In this document: positions 53,959-56,045 of the stretch, piece after piece | Position numbering within the stretch: the first letter of the stretch is position 1 | Layout of the letters: each line of letters opens with the position of its first letter | DNA from: Methylobacterium frigidaeris | GTDB lineage: Bacteria > Pseudomonadota > Alphaproteobacteria > Rhizobiales > Beijerinckiaceae | Length of the DNA stretch: 56,045 nucleotides | Assembly (NCBI RefSeq): GCF_022179185.1 | Contig: NZ_BPQJ01000044.1 | Location: forward strand, 1 to 56,045 | Reading direction: 5' to 3' | Made by a program: the position numbers and the translations under genes | The notes under the pieces: model-generated | What the model was told of the DNA's origin: nothing | Databases searched by the model: none | Seen by the model: only the letters and a program-made list of their open reading frames with translations

Positions 53959-56045
53959 CTAGGCGCGGGGCCGGCTCGGGTACGGGGCGCAACCTGGGGC
54001 CGCCCGTGGGGTGGCGACGGGCCCGCTGGGGGGTTCGTGCCCGCCCTCGGGCTCGGACGGGACACGGCCCAGGGCGCGCCACACTCCGTCGTAGGCCCTG
54101 GCGGTGATCCCGTCTGGGCGGCGACGCGGGTCGGCGATCCAGCCGGGTCCCTGTTCCTCCGGCACGAGGATCGGGTCCCGGCTGCGGAGCAGGGCCGCGA
54201 GGCCCGTGGACGGCCGGGGGGCGAGCTTCGCCTTGATCGGGGGCAGGGTAGCCTCCAGCTTCGCGTTGACCGGCGCCGGGGGCGCCTCGGGCTTCGCCCA
54301 GTAGGTCGAGGGCCGGCGGGGACGGACCGGCGGGCGGGGCCTGCAGGCCCGCTCACGCTCCCCGGCGAGCCGCTTCTCCCGCTTCGCTCTTGCCTCGTCA
54401 GAGAGCGCGTAGGGGACGCCGGCGGCGACGCACAGCCCCGTGCTCCGCTCCTGCTCCGCCGTCCACTCCGCGAGCCCCCGGGCCTGGGACAGGTCCAGCC
54501 GGCGCTCGGACGCCGTGGGCGCCTGCCCCCATCCCGCGGCCGCGCCGGCAGCGAGCTTGCGGTGACGGGCACGGACCGCGGCCTGAAAGTCCTCGACCAG
54601 GGCGAGGTTGCGCGCCCCGAGGTCCCACGAGGCCGGCAGAGCCTCTCCGACGACGGGAAGCACTGGACGCGCCTGAGCCTTCGGAAGAGCCTGTACGGAG
54701 CGGGAAATGGCCTTGGCGGCCGTCCCCTTGGCCGACGCCTTCCGCCCAGGGCCAGAGCCGGAGGCGGCAGTGAGAGGAGACGCCGCCGCGGCGGCGGCCC
54801 CATGCCGGGGCGCTTGTAGAATGTTTTTGACCGAAATCATTGACGACCCTGGCGAAATCCCGATGCGGGTTTCGTGCAGCACCCGGTCCATGATCGCCTC
54901 GACCTCGCCCACCTTGGTCGCCGGGACGATGAACGAGTCGTGCACCGGCAGGGCCGGGATCCCCGCCTTCCGGCAGCCCTTGAGGACCTGAATGCACATA
55001 CGGCTGTCGAGGCCCATCAGGCGGATGCCGGCGTCGCTCCCGAGAAAGTGGGAGATGGGGGCGTTGAGCCTCGCGACCTCGTCGTAGGCCCGCTCGGCCG
55101 CCCTGTAGTCCAGCTTCCACTCCTGCCGCCACTTCGGATGGTCCGCCAGGGCCCGGATGGCGCCCACCCTGCCGCCCGGGGCGTTAATGGCGACGTTGAG
55201 GGCGAGCTTGGTGTGGTCGCGCTCGATGACCTGCGTGTCGTACGGGTCGTAGGTCAGCGGGATGCCGGCGATGGTGTAGAGGAACGTCGGGTGCAGGTGC
55301 TCGAAGTCGGGCTCAGCGACCGGGTCGTCGTTCAGGAGGAGCTCGGCCCGGCGGAGCTTGGGCAGGCCCTGGTACCATCCGTAGAGGCGACCGTGGCAGT
55401 CCACCCGGCCGCGCGCGAGGATGCGGATCAGGTAGTGGTGCGGGGTCGGGAGGACGTAAGCCCAGCGCTCGCAGCCATCCTTGCCGATCTTGCGGGCCGC
55501 CCACTGACGGGGGCCGAACCGCCAGTTCGACTGGTCGGCTTTCCGGGAGACGGTGAGCCGAAGAGGGTGGACCCCCTCGTTCACCGCCTCCATGCCCTTG
55601 AGCATGCGGTGGACCTCCTCCGTGCGGGGGAGCGGGGCCATGCGGCCGTCCTCGTCGCGCATGATCAGGTGGCAGCCGGGGCCGACGTGCTCGATCGAGA
55701 GGTCCGCGCCGAGGCGCTCAAGGAACAGGGGGGAGGCGCGCATCCGGCTCTGGACGCCGCTGCCGCCCTCGCGGACCAAGCCGCGGACCTCCTCGACGAG
55801 GCCCGCCTCGATGAGCTCGTCCGCCGCCGGGACCACGGTGTCGTACGTGTAGTCGCAGCCCGGGTAGTGGGCGCCGCCGGCGTACCAGCCGCGCGTGCGG
55901 CTGTAGGAGATCCAGGGCCGGCCGGTCTCCGCCGCCAGCGCCAGCGCGGCGACGATGCTGCGCCGGGCGCGTTGCTCGGGGGCCCGGACACCCGGATGCA
56001 GGCCGATCCTCTCGACCATGTCGGGCGAGACCCGCCAGTAGTACC
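53959..56045 (-). CDS. Family-A-polymerase-like protein, N-terminally cut by the window edge
   Basis: The frame is open beyond the ATG at 56019 to the window end (YYWRVSPD precedes it), so the start is outside. Numbering from that ATG, the region ~213-290 has GRLYGWYQGLPKLRR, then EPDFEHLHPTFLYTIAG (Asp of a motif-A-like DYSxxHP) and RDHTKLALNVAINA (motif-B-like R-x3-K-x3-N). LPVHDSFIVP at ~357-366 resembles motif C (HDE/HDS) of PolA and T7-type polymerases. I infer a diverged palm-domain polymerase or primase of a mobile element. Residues from ~400 on are an Ala/Pro/Arg-rich, apparently disordered tail of nearly 290 residues. Confidence 0.6.
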   Translation of the reverse strand, partial: YYWRVSPDMVERIGLHPGVRAPEQRARRSIVAALALAAETGRPWISYSRTRGWYAGGAHYPGCDYTYDTVVPAADELIEAGLVEEVRGLVREGGSGVQSRMRASPLFLERLGADLSIEHVGPGCHLIMRDEDGRMAPLPRTEEVHRMLKGMEAVNEGVHPLRLTVSRKADQSNWRFGPRQWAARKIGKDGCERWAYVLPTPHHYLIRILARGRVDCHGRLYGWYQGLPKLRRAELLLNDDPVAEPDFEHLHPTFLYTIAGIPLTYDPYDTQVIERDHTKLALNVAINAPGGRVGAIRALADHPKWRQEWKLDYRAAERAYDEVARLNAPISHFLGSDAGIRLMGLDSRMCIQVLKGCRKAGIPALPVHDSFIVPATKVGEVEAIMDRVLHETRIGISPGSSMISVKNILQAPRHGAAAAAASPLTAASGSGPGRKASAKGTAAKAISRSVQALPKAQARPVLPVVGEALPASWDLGARNLALVEDFQAAVRARHRKLAAGAAAGWGQAPTASERRLDLSQARGLAEWTAEQERSTGLCVAAGVPYALSDEARAKREKRLAGERERACRPRPPVRPRRPSTYWAKPEAPPAPVNAKLEATLPPIKAKLAPRPSTGLAALLRSRDPILVPEEQGPGWIADPRRRPDGITARAYDGVWRALGRVPSEPEGGHEPPSGPVATPRAAPGCAPYPSRPRA

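Noticed and set aside
53755..54819. Plus-strand frame of 354 codons
   Set aside because: It is opposite the polymerase-like gene's Ala/Pro-rich tail, where high GC opens all frames; no domain is recognisable.
1..56045. CRISPR array
   Set aside because: No set of regularly spaced identical 24-40 bp repeats with unique spacers was seen; the repeats found are two-copy or very short.

Overview
The window is GC-rich and reads as accessory DNA of an alphaproteobacterium. I favour Methylobacterium or a close relative because of the PQQ-type sugar dehydrogenase, an alphaproteobacterial-type NuoD, and several small disordered proteins whose style I recall from that genus. This is an inference; no rRNA is present to test it. 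A replication gene, a plasmid kfrA remnant, two tyrosine integrases, two tRNA 3' ends used as likely attachment sites and many decayed insertion sequences show that the DNA is a mosaic of plasmid and integrated elements.

Layout. 0.4-3.5 kb: small unknown proteins and an MFS transporter. 4.4-13.4 kb: a metabolic patch (long-chain mannitol dehydrogenase, DUF707 protein, a stand-alone full-length nuoD, a secreted repeat protein, a PQQ-dependent sugar dehydrogenase) with IS3 and ferritin-like pseudogenes between. 13.7-18.7 kb: a replication module whose primase/helicase-like Rep gene is split between Walker A and Walker B, preceded by iteron-like repeats and followed by two tandem inverted-repeat units. 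18.8-22.3 kb: a graveyard of ISL3, IS66 and IS5 remnants. 20.7-23.9 kb: AT-rich genes of unknown function, including two short paralogues. 23.9-25.4 kb: an excisionase-like gene overlapping a tyrosine recombinase.

25.9-35.4 kb is a signalling block: two large hybrid histidine kinases coupled by an ATGA overlap, a chimeric kfrA/receiver pseudogene, an inorganic pyrophosphatase and a membrane histidine kinase. At 37.36 kb lies the 3' part of a tRNA-Gly(CCC), immediately followed by an integrase; this looks like one end of an integrative element that runs rightward. It carries a phosphoesterase, a cluster of small overlapping genes with helix-turn-helix character, and duplicated leader sequences. 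A second tRNA-like end (tRNA-Ser 3' terminus) and a perfect 23-bp inverted repeat lie at 44.96-45.13 kb, followed by an XRE regulator, a cupin/kinase pseudogene junction and a flavin amine oxidase.

The most notable system is at 48.9-52.3 kb: three overlapping genes forming an ABC-three-component (ABC-3C) type conflict system, made of a PD-(D/E)XK-like nuclease with an ABC-3C C-terminal domain, a middle component, and an SMC/Rad50-like ATPase with a CxxC hook. It sits beside a truncated phosphoesterase and phage-like genes, and the window ends inside a gene for a protein with family-A-polymerase-like palm motifs.
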